A DNA stretch of 64,000 nt from Tritrichomonas musculus (Eukaryota > Parabasalia > Tritrichomonadida > Tritrichomonadidae): the NCBI GenBank assembly GCA_039105265.1, contig JAPFFF010000028.1, positions 1,736,001-1,800,000 of the forward strand, in the 5' to 3' direction. How positions within the stretch are numbered: position 1 is the first letter of the stretch; each line of letters opens with the position of its first letter. This document shows, piece by piece, positions 1-8,796 of this stretch. The notes below the pieces were generated by a model that did no database searches, was not told where the DNA came from, and was given only the letters and a program-made list of their open reading frames with translations. A program made the position numbers and the translations under genes.

Positions 1-689
1 AAGATATTTCAATTGAAAATGAATGTTTCAAAAATTGTTCATCGCTCAAAAATATTGAATTTAAAAATGCAAATAAAATTAGATTAGGTTCATCTGCATT
101 TTATGAATGTGTTAATATTGATGATCTTATATTCTCATCATTGTCTATTATCGATATCGATGAAAATTGTTTCACTAATTCAAAAAACATTCAACAAATC
201 GTTCTAAATGCGAAGAATATTTTCATTAAATCAGAATCATTCAAGAATTGTTCATCGTTGAAATCGGTCAAGTTAGTTTCATTGAAATATAAAAACAAAC
301 AAAACGATGAAATTGAAGAAGATAATGAAATGACAAGTTCATCATATTTGTTGATTCAAAATATCACAATTGGAGATAAAGCATTTTCAGAATTAAATGA
401 ATTGGAAGAAGTTAGTATATATGCAGAAAATGAAGTCTTCATGAATGATTATTGCTTTTATATGAATCCAAAATTGAAATCAGTTTCCATTTTCGTACCA
501 GAATTACATTTTGGTGATTATTGTTTTTCAAAATGTGAAAAACTTGTTGATATTTCGATTCCTTATTTCTCAATACCATCATTTGAGCAAAACACATTCA
601 AAAGGACAAAAGCAACATTGAAACTAATCGCCAACGAAGAAGAAATATATGAAAGTTCTAACTCTTTTTATGAAATCATTGATTCATGA
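1..689 (+). CDS. BspA-like leucine-rich repeat protein, 3' part
   Basis: The frame is open from base 3 to the stop at 687-689, so the 5' part lies outside the window. The protein is built of roughly 23-residue leucine-rich units of the BspA/TpLRR type, with the recurring pattern of a short beta strand, then a segment like 'ENCFTNSKNIQQ' or 'SSAFYECVNIDD' in which an aromatic residue precedes a cysteine. The last units (residues near 'DYCFSKCEKLVDISIP') are followed by a short non-repeat tail without a membrane segment. In trichomonads this large family includes surface and secreted adhesion-related proteins and also cytoplasmic fusions to kinase or ankyrin domains. Which architecture applies here cannot be told without the missing N-terminus. 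No breaks are seen in the visible part. Confidence 0.85.
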   Translation, partial: DISIENECFKNCSSLKNIEFKNANKIRLGSSAFYECVNIDDLIFSSLSIIDIDENCFTNSKNIQQIVLNAKNIFIKSESFKNCSSLKSVKLVSLKYKNKQNDEIEEDNEMTSSSYLLIQNITIGDKAFSELNELEEVSIYAENEVFMNDYCFYMNPKLKSVSIFVPELHFGDYCFSKCEKLVDISIPYFSIPSFEQNTFKRTKATLKLIANEEEIYESSNSFYEIIDS

Positions 690-790
690 ATATGAAACAC
701 TTATAATTAATAATGATAATTGTTAAATTGTATAAAATGAGCGTCGATTTGATAATCTATTTTTTTTTATAATTAAAAAAAAGCAAAAAA

Positions 791-836
791 CTGGTCAACC
801 GGGAATCGAACCCGGAACTTAAGAGTGACACTCTAA
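791..836 (-). pseudogene. tRNA 3'-half relic, Asp(GUC)-like
   Basis: On the minus strand this reads as an anticodon arm with GTC at 829-827, a four-base variable loop, a perfect T arm (CCGGG-TTCGATT-CCCGG, 815-799) and a 7-base acceptor 3' strand ending ...TTGACCAG. A T-run follows immediately (A's at 785-790 on the plus strand), as for a Pol III terminator. The anticodon stem has one mismatch. No D arm or matching acceptor 5' strand can be seen upstream (above 840), where the sequence becomes AT-rich. This is therefore a truncated tRNA gene or a tRNA-derived retrosequence, not a working tRNA. The aspartate identity rests only on the anticodon position. Confidence 0.6.
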
Positions 837-1292
837 AATGAATTATTTTTTCATGCTTTTTTTATGAAATAGAGAGTAATTTGCTTATTTAATTGTTTTA
901 ATTTATTTATAATAATACAAAAATATTAATTTTAATATGAAAATAATTCAAATCAATGAGCCTTTTTGGTCATCGAATTGTAAACGCTTTCATTCTATGT
1001 ATATTTGGTCGTTAACTTTTTCATTTTTTAATTTTTAAAGTAAAAACATATCTCAATTAATCATTCAAAATCATTTTTCAAAATCATTTTTTAGTATTAT
1101 TTTTATGATATGATCTGGCTCTTCTTATTTAATTTAGCTCATAGTTCTCATTCAATTAATTCTTCACATTCAACTAATTTTACTTATTCAACTTATTTAT
1201 TTTATTCAATTAATTCATATTATTCAACTCAATAATCTTATTCGATTAATTTTTATTATTTAAATTAATTATTCTTATTCAACTTTTTTATT
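837..1292. other. AT-rich spacer without a gene
   Basis: No coding frame of note. Imperfect short repeats of the type ATTCAATTAATTC / TTATTCAACTTA occupy 1140-1290. Nothing else is recognised. Confidence 0.6.
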
Positions 1293-4103
1293 TTATTTAA
1301 GGACGACCTTTCACCGTTTATAATTTATTTTTAAACGATTAATTTTTGTATTCATTTTCATCGTAAATCATTGAAAATTAAAAAATTTAATAACTCAAGT
1401 TAGAAGGGGAAAAAGAAACTTGTTTTTGTGTTAATACAAATCAAATAGAATAAATTATTGATATCCGGTTCGAAAAGTTATATTAATACTTGTTATTTAT
1501 CAAATTTAATCATTTTTTTATTTTATCTACTAAAATTTCATCTTTTTCTTTAATATATTATGAGTTTGGAACCGGATTATTTTAAATATTCATGTTATTT
1601 AATAAATGGTGCATAGAAAACAAAATTGTTTTTCTTTGAAATTGAGTTATTACATTTTGAAATTCTTAGAAAAAATATAAACGTAAGTAGTAATGTTAAG
1701 GAGAGCTCCGAGCTAAAGCTCTCCACTCACGCTTCGCTTCCTTAACAGATATACCATATAGCTATGGCACATTCTACTATATAAGGTCGTCCATTTGTGC
1801 CGTCCATAGCGTTATGTCCATATTATGATTTACATGAAAATAAGCTCAAATAAGTAATTATAGCTCTAAATTAACATGATGGAGTACATCCAATGAACTA
1901 TCCAGGCATCCAATAGATCAATAATTATGTTAATAATAATATTAATTGAAACAGTCCGCTTATAAATATAGATGATTTAATATGTTATAGCTACCAAAAC
2001 ATATAACATTAGATGTAAATGATTTCTAGATTGAATTAAATGGAAACAATCCGGCTAATAAAACATATAATAATACCAACTATCTCATTAAATGGGAACA
2101 ATCCGGCTATCGATTAAATGTAAATGATCTCTAGATTGAATTAAATGGAAACAATCCGAATGCTAGCAAGTTCGACACCAGAACACTTAATGAAGATATT
2201 CCTCAGCAATATAAACGATTTACTAAACGAAATGGTAAGCTATGCAATGTAGCTAGAACAGTTCCACGCAAATCCGAACAAAGCAGAGGCAATCCAAATA
2301 ACGTATCAAGAATTCGATCTAAAAATTAATTATATTTGAGCTCCGAAATGCTTAAATGCAATTTGGCACTCTAGTGATTTCATGATGAAAACCTTATATT
2401 TTTGACTGTTTTGAGCTCCGAAATGCTAAGAGCGGAATTCCGCTGTTAGAGAAATCTATATGAAAACCTTATATTTTTGACTGTTTTGAGCATGTTATGA
2501 TACAGCTATTTATTGACAACTCGAATGAGAACTCGATAATTGGTTTGTTCACAAAACAGGTTAATGTTGGTTAAAACCATTTTTAGTTAAATTTGGCGCA
2601 AATACAAATGCGGAGATAAGAATTGGCTTTAATTTATTCTTTAGTATTGTTGTTAATGTATTCTTTAGTATTGGCTTTAATGTATCATTAGTTAGTTTTC
2701 ACTTGAGCGACTATTATCCAAATAATGTAGTGCATAATCTGTGTGGATGTGATCCTAGTGATCGTGACAAAAATATATTTACAATGGTGATCTCAACAAC
2801 CAAGTTAACGATATGTAATCGAGTAATAGTTATACAGTCGAGTTATCATTCGAGTCGTCGATGTGTCATACAACCGAGTTATACAACTAAGTCGTCGATG
2901 TGTTCTACAACTAAGTTCTCATTCGAGTTAATAACCAAGTTCTCATTCGAGTCGTCGATGTATGTAATCGAGTTAGTCGTCGATGTATGCAATCGATGTT
3001 AGTCTTTGGCTTTGCCAAGTTCGCGTAATCGAATCGATGGATGTATTCGACAGAGTTCTCATTCGAGTTGTCAATAAATAGCTGTATCATAACATGCTCA
3101 AAACAGTCAAAAATATAAGGTTTTCATATAGATTTCTCTAACAGCGGAATTCCGCTCTTAGCATTTCGGAGCTCAAAACAGTCAAAAATATAAGGTTTTC
3201 ATCATGAAATCACTAGAGTGCCAAATTGCATTTAAGCATTTCGGAGCTCAAATATAATTAATTTTTAGATCGAATTCTTGATACGTTATTTGGATTGCCT
3301 CTGCTTTGTTCGGATTTGCGTGGAACTGTTCTAGCTACATTGCATAGCTTACCATTTCGTTTAGTAAATCGTTTATATTGCTGAGGAATATCTTCATTAA
3401 GTGTTCTGGTGTCGAACTTGCTAGCATTCGGATTGTTTCCATTTAATTCAATCTAGAGATCATTTACATTTAATCGATAGCCGGATTGTTCCCATTTAAT
3501 GAGATAGTTGGTATTATTATATGTTTTATTAGCCGGATTGTTTCCATTTAATTCAATCTAGAAATCATTTACATCTAATGTTATATGTTTTGGTAGCTAT
3601 AACATATTAAATCATCTATATTTATAAGCGGACTGTTTCAATTAATATTATTATTAACATAATTATTGATCTATTGGATGCCTGGATAGTTCATTGGATG
3701 TACTCCATCATGTTAATTTAGAGCTATAATTACTTATTTGAGCTTATTTTCATGTAAATCATAATATGGACATAACGCTATGGACGGCACAAATGGACGA
3801 CCTTATATAGTAGAATGTGCCATAGCTATATGGTATATCTGTTAAGGAAGCGAAGCGTGAGTGGAGAGCTTTAGCTCGGAGCTCTCCTTAACATTACTAC
3901 TACGTATTTTGGTATTATTCACTTTTATTTTTTGAAATATCTCTTTTTCAAAGCTGAATAATTAATTATTTATTTTTTAATATGCATTATATTCCAATTA
4001 TTTATTTGTTAATATGAGTTTCACAATAAAATTATGAAAGATTGAAGAAAAATTAAATGTAACCACGACGATCATTTTTCATAGAAAGGTCGTCCTTAAA
4101 TAA
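1293..4103. repeat. 20-bp outer inverted repeats with TTAA, enclosing the 2.2-kb palindrome
   Basis: A 20-bp sequence at 1293-1312 (TTATTTAAGGACGACCTTTC) is present as its exact reverse complement at 4084-4103. The inner 12 bases GGACGACCTTTC are bounded outside by TTAA on both sides. This would fit an element of 1301-4095 with a TTAA target duplication as in piggyBac-like or TTAA-specific MITEs, but TTAA is itself palindromic and may simply belong to the repeat. The core AAGGTCGTCC also occurs inside the arms of the enclosed palindrome (about 1790 and 3789). No transposase is encoded between the repeats. Confidence 0.5.
1686..3901. mobile_element. Non-autonomous element with 849-bp terminal inverted repeats (Maverick-like ends)
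   Basis: Left arm 1686-2534 and right arm 3053-3901 are both 849 bp and read as reverse complements with no difference that I noticed. They flank a 518-bp unique core. Termini are AGTAGTAATG...CATTACTACT, and the 5-bp direct repeat ACGTA sits outside both ends (1681-1685, 3902-3906). Very long arms, AG/CT ends and a 5-6 bp target duplication fit a Maverick/Polinton-derived, gene-less copy. The tip forms nested hairpins (TTAAGGA...TCCTTAA enclosing GGAGAGCT...AGCTCTCC). Each arm carries internal repeats: GGAAACAATCCG-type motifs (about 2040-2160) and two copies of a segment containing ATATTTTTGACTGTTTTGAG (about 2390-2420 and 2465-2495). The core (2700-3060) is rich in CATTCGAGT/CGTCGATGT repeats and encodes nothing convincing. 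The element looks young because the arms are essentially identical. Confidence 0.75.
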
Positions 4104-4328
4104 TTATTTTTATTCAACTTATTAAATCAACTAATTTTCATTTTTCCCATTTTCCGTTCTCAATTTTCATTTTTCCCAACATCAAAATGAACTTTTTCAC
4201 AGTAAAATTTTTTTTCTATTGTCAAGTAAAATATTATTTTTATTTTGTAATGTTTTTCATAATCAATCTAACTTACAATCAAAAAAAAAAAATATTCTAC
4301 TCCCGTACCAATTGGACAGTTTAAAAAA
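3907..4328. other. AT-rich spacer
   Basis: Between the palindromic element and the ankyrin gene. It holds the right outer repeat (4084-4103) and an A-run just before the next gene. No gene seen. Confidence 0.5.
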
Positions 4329-5605
4329 ATGTTAAAAGATTTGCCCGATTCAATTGCAGAACAAATGTTAAACCATCAAAATATTAATGTTAAATCAGAT
4401 GTTAAAAAAGAAAATTTTCTCGAATTTGTGAGATGCTTAAGTGAATCACTAGAACCAAAAATTAATTCAGACAATGCCTACCATTTTTTCCTATTAAATC
4501 AAGAATTTCAAATTCATTCAGATTATCTTTCAGATAAAATTGACATGTTCAAATGCTAATGATGACAAATCACAAAGTGAAAAATTCATTGCAATGCATT
4601 TGGATGATTACATTGATATGTATGAGCAAGAATTATTGAAAATTCCATCCAACTCACTGTTTAACATCTTCTTTCATAAAGAAAGAATTTTAAACGATCA
4701 TCAAAAAGCTTATGATTTCATTATCAAAGAAAGTTATTCAAATATCTCATTATATATTTTATTACCAAGTCTTGATGGAGAAAAATTAAATATAAAGAGT
4801 CAATTTGAATCATTTTCTAAAATTAAAGAACGTTTTGGATATTTGCCAACATTTAATCAAATTTTTTTAGAATCAATCATGAAAAAATGTGAAAAATTAC
4901 CTGAATTAGAAAAAGAGAATCAAAAACTTAGAGAAAAAATAAATAATATAATTGAGCAAAATAATAGTATTGAAGATATTGAATCTTTTATTTTATCAAT
5001 TAATGATAAAATTAAATCAGAAAAAGGAAAAACAATCATACATTGGGCATGCGAAAATAATAGACCTGATATCATTGAATATGCTATTTCAAAAAAAAAA
5101 AAAAAAAAAAACAATTGACATTAATTCAGTTTGGACCAACTTTCAATCTTCAGGAAAAGCAAAAAGAATCGATGAGTCATATGAAAAAACAGCATTGATT
5201 TTAGTAATTGAAAATAATAACATAGATATTGTTAAAATTTTATTATCTTCACCAAAGATTAATATTAATGCATATTGCAAACACAAATATTGCGAACATG
5301 TAATCGATGTGAAGTGTATCGAAGAAGACCATGAAAAAACAGCATTACATTTAGCTATTGAAAATAATAACATAGATATTGTTAAAATTTTATTTTCTTC
5401 ACCAGAGATTGATGTTAATGCATATTACAAATACAAAGACAACAAAAGAAACACGACAGCATTACATATGGCAGTTGAGAATAAATATCTTGAAATTATT
5501 GCATGCTTATTGGAATATAAACGCATTGATTTGAATAAAAAAGATGGACAGGGAAGAAAACCATTTGAAATAACAAATGATCCAAAAATAATGTCTTTGT
5601 TCTAA
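4329..5605 (+). pseudogene. BTB-derived/ankyrin repeat protein, broken by two frameshifts
   Basis: Three successive frames belong together. The N-terminal piece (4329-4559) reads like the BTB-related domain that precedes ankyrin repeats in many trichomonad proteins ('DLPDSIAEQML', then 'NSDNAYHFFLLNQEFQI'). The middle piece (to about 5090) is helical with a coiled-coil stretch ('LEKENQKLREKINNI') and ends with the first ankyrin unit 'GKTIIHWACENNRPDIIEYA'. The third frame (from about 5112) has three ankyrin repeats with 'KTALHLAIENNNIDIVKILF' and 'TTALHMAVENKYLEI'. The frame changes once near 4550 and again in a run of 21 A's at 5091-5111; the second could be replication slippage or a sequencing error. 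The two middle repeats are close copies of each other, so a recent unit duplication is likely. Known relatives act as cytoplasmic scaffolds; the exact role is unknown. Confidence 0.75.
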
Positions 5606-6216
5606 TGATAAAGATAAAATATTTTTTCTTAAATAAAAAATATTTTTTATTTATTTGAAATTTAGGATGATCAGACCATTTTTTTCTTTTGGTGAAATTG
5701 TAATTAAAAGGGATATAACTGGAAGCTTCACTTTTTAATCAGGTAATTAAATCAGAAGATTATCAAAATGCAACTACATTCCATGAACAAGTTGGTTTGA
5801 TGAAAATTATTCATTAAAAATAATAATAAAAGTTATTTCAAATTTTGTATTATAAAATGTTTACATCACCGTCAACACTTTCATCATATTTTGAGAAATT
5901 AATTGATAATTTCGCAATTTAACTTCACCGTTAATCAAAACAACTGAAACAAAGGATAAAACAAAAACTGAAGATCAAAACAAACAGGACACTGTAAACG
6001 GCTAATGTGATGCTAAAAGGCCACTCAATGATTGCGTAGGCTGTTGGTAAACCAATAACCGGATTCTCTGAAAAAGTTGGTGCTAGCTTCAGAAAATGGT
6101 TCCATTTAGCTGGTGCTCTACAGTAAAATTAGAGTTGAAATAGATTATTAATAAAAAATAAAATAGATCAATTTTGACACGGTTTTGCTTTGATTTTTTT
6201 TTTTTTTTCAAAATAA
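5606..6216 (+). other. Spacer with possible coding relics
   Basis: Mostly AT-rich. Two stretches look like decayed coding sequence: about 5757-5815 (frame reading 'KSEDYQNATTFHEQVGLMKI') and about 6037-6126 (frame reading 'AVGKPITGFSEKVGASFRKW', ending in TAA), the latter with a locally higher GC content. Neither could be assigned to a family. Confidence 0.3.
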
Positions 6217-6438
6217 ATGAAACTACTCTTTATATTTCTCAGCTCAATACCTTCATTGGTTTTATGTGAAAATATGGAACCTGAAAACGCGATAAGCTCA
6301 ACTTTTAAGAGTATTCAGAAAAATAATAACGTATTATTAGGTCGTTCTCTTCTAATTTTGAATGAATTTTCCTTACATTCATATTTGGTTAGTTACTTGA
6401 TTTTATTATATAATAAGATATTTTCTTATAAAGTCTAA
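6217..6438 (+). CDS. Small putative secreted protein, possibly truncated
   Basis: A 73-residue frame begins with a convincing signal peptide: MKLLFIFLSSIPSLVLC followed by ENMEPENA, with a lysine at position 3, a hydrophobic core, and a likely cut after Cys17. The mature part is short and contains a second hydrophobic stretch (about residues 53-70). The last codons overlap the left end of a MITE at 6431, whose first bases supply the stop codon. The original gene may therefore have been longer and cut by that insertion. No family is recognised. Upstream lies a long T-run (about 6196-6208). Confidence 0.4.
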   Translation: MKLLFIFLSSIPSLVLCENMEPENAISSTFKSIQKNNNVLLGRSLLILNEFSLHSYLVSYLILLYNKIFSYKV

Positions 6439-6765
6439 TCAAAAACGATAAGACACCTATAAAATATTCAATTTAATTTTTTTTTCAATAGTTTATATAG
6501 TATTGTTGATTGAAATTTTCACTTTTTGAAAGAAGTATTTTTTTTTCTAGTTCGCGAATGAACATTGCGAATTAGACGTGAATTTTCACTAGGTCTTAAC
6601 TATACCCATTCATACATTAATAGTATTTATCAAGGCATTAGGGCAACAAAAATTTTGGTCTAATTCGCAATGTTCATTGCATTATGATCAGAGCAAAATA
6701 AAAATTTAAATATAGAATTTTATAAAAACCATTGAAAATGTGTCTTATCGTTTTTGATTAGACTT
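6431..6765. mobile_element. 335-bp MITE with TA target duplication (Tc1/mariner type)
   Basis: Perfect 26-bp terminal inverted repeats lie at 6431-6456 and 6740-6765 (tip AAGTCTAATCAAAAACGA), flanked by TA on both sides (6429-6430, 6766-6767). A second perfect inverted pair of about 21 bp lies inside (AATGAACATTGCGAATTAGA-type, near 6565-6585 and 6658-6679), so the element folds into a nested hairpin. It has no coding capacity. TA duplication and TIR length fit a Tc1/mariner-mobilised MITE. Confidence 0.7.
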
Positions 6766-6900
6766 TAATTTTTCATTTTATTTTTTTTTTTTTTATTTAA
6801 TAATGACATTGAAGATTGATGAGCATAAAACTTAAGTTTACTATTTAATAAATAGAAAGTAAGATTATGAATTGAATAATTCTTGATTATTGCGTATTTA

Positions 6901-8512
6901 TTATTTTGATAAATATTTCAGAGAACCATATAATTCCATCTTGCAAAACCAGATGCGTCCACTATTTTGTCCCCATCCAGGTCCTGTTTGATGCAGTCTA
7001 ATATAACGATAGAATCCTTTATTTGTTTGTTTGACTTTGAATTCACATTCAATTTTGCTGCCTTTCAATGAAGAACTGTTTTCTTGACGATCGATTTCAT
7101 CCCATTTCTTTCCGTCGTTTGAAACTTCAATGATCCAACTTTTTGGATTACTAAGTCCATCTGAATTATTGTTAGATCTCATTACATAGCTTGACAAATT
7201 GACAAATTTATCATTGACTATAAAAAATGATGATTTCATCCCAAAAATCTCATTGACTATAAAAATGAAAGTAGTAATTATGCATCTGATTCTAGCAATA
7301 AAGAGTTTTCATTTGTATGACAACGAATTATTAATAACAAAAATTTAAAACTTCATGATGAAGACAGTTTGGTCACATTTCTCCTTGATCTCTATTCAAA
7401 AAATTCCAACACATCTTCACTTTTTGAATACGTCATATTCAATAATTTATCAAAAGAAATGATTGAAAAATTTGTCAATGAATTTGATATCGAATATCTC
7501 AATTCATCAATATGGAAAGCAATTTGTCAACGGTTGATTGGATATGATAAAACATCAACATCTGATCAAAGAGACAGGTGGTAACATTCGAATTCAGTTG
7601 GTAATCGTTCCATTAACATTCGAATTCAGATGTTGAAAGATGCCATCAAATTTGTCATTGTTTTTAAGTGAAATTTGGATGACGTTTGAGTTTTCAATAT
7701 AACGTGATGTTGATGTTTTATCATATCCAATCAACCGTTGACAAATTGCTTTCCATATTGATGAATTGAGATATTCGATATCAAATTCATTGACAAATTT
7801 TTCAATCATTTCTTTTGATAAATTATTGAATATGACGTATTCAAAAAGTGAAGATGTGTTGGAATTTTTTGAATAGAGATCAAGGAGAAATGTGACCAAA
7901 CTGTCTTCATCATGAAGTTTTAAATTTTTGTTATTAATAATTCGTTCAATAATGTCGTTGTCAAGACGTTTCATCTTTTCTTTATCAATTTGTTCAAAAT
8001 GTGTAGATATGAAATTAATAATGTTTTGAATTGGGAGCATTTCTGGGATATCTGTTGTTATATCTTGTTGTTTGTTGATGTTGATTAGAAATAAAAGTTT
8101 ATCAATAACATTGTCTTCGTTGATATCTGTAGAAAAAACAGGTTGAAGATTTAGGAATTCTTCGATATTTCCAAGTGCTAAAAAGTATTTGGAATAGTAT
8201 TTCTGTCGTTTTGGGTTGATATTGATGTCTTCAAATGTATAAAGTTTAAGGAAATCGGAAAAATAATTTTCATCCTCGTCGTCATCGTTTTTTTTGATCA
8301 TCAGATTTATCGATTTTGATATAAAATTCGTTGCTATATTTATCTAAATAATGTAATTGACGAACATAAGGTGATAATAAATTCGCGATAATTCGATTAG
8401 TTTTATATTCTTTGTTTTTAAGATGAAATGTAAAGTCATTTTCATACATATTAAATGGGATCTCTTTTAAATTTTTAATATTTAGCTTAAAATTCATCGA
8501 TTTGCTTTCCAT
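6901..8512 (-). pseudogene. BTB/F5-8 type C (discoidin-like) protein, rearranged
   Basis: Reading from 8512 downwards, the N-terminus (MESKSMNFKLNIKNLKEIPF, then 'FTFHLKNKEYKTNRIIANLLSPYV') is the BTB-like domain of a large trichomonad family. The frame shifts once in the run of eight T's near 8289-8296. The long middle part (to about 7594) is the BACK-like helical region. The last 112 residues (7239-6901) form an F5/8-type C domain with 'NPKSWIIEVSNDGKKWDEID' and 'YRYIRLHQTGPGWGQNSGRI', the usual C-terminal module of these proteins. Between them (7240-7593) the gene is replaced by an inverted copy of part of its own BACK region (see the inverted repeat 7322-7946), so no continuous product is possible. 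Function of intact relatives: probable protein-interaction adaptors; unproven. Confidence 0.75.
7322..7946. repeat. 241-bp inverted repeat inside the BTB/F5-8C pseudogene
   Basis: Bases 7322-7562 are the reverse complement of 7706-7946; both arms are 241 bp, separated by 143 bp. The arms encode the same segment (around 'DSLVTFLLDLYSKNSNTSSL') on opposite strands. The spacer carries a short direct repeat TAACATTCGAATTCAG (near 7582 and 7613). No terminal motifs of a transposon are seen, so this is a fold-back type rearrangement of host DNA, not an element. Confidence 0.85.
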
Positions 8513-8796
8513 TTCTAAAATCTATGAAAAATTAAGAAATGTCATTCAAAAAGAAAATTATTACCATAGATAAATATTTGGATAAAGATTAATAGATAGT
8601 TTATAATTTTATCAATCAGATATAAATTTAAAATTTCAAACTATTTTTGAAAATAGATACGATATTTATGTTTTAAATTTCTTTTTGTTCAATTATTAAA
8701 AAGTGGGTTTAAAACAATCTATATCAAAAAGTTTGCTTTATTTCAAAATTCACAGAATAATTGAAATACTAATTTTTAATTGAAGATGAAGAATAT
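8513..8796. other. Spacer between divergent genes
   Basis: AT-rich, shared upstream region of the minus-strand BTB/F5-8C gene and the plus-strand BspA gene. No clear initiator motif was identified. In the frame of the BspA gene, a stop codon at 8770-8772 limits any upstream extension to eight codons. Confidence 0.4.

Noticed and set aside
2703-3002. 99-residue frame in the core of the palindromic element
   Set aside because: It starts with TTG, and consists mainly of translated CATTCGAGT/CGTCGATGT repeats; no protein-like pattern.
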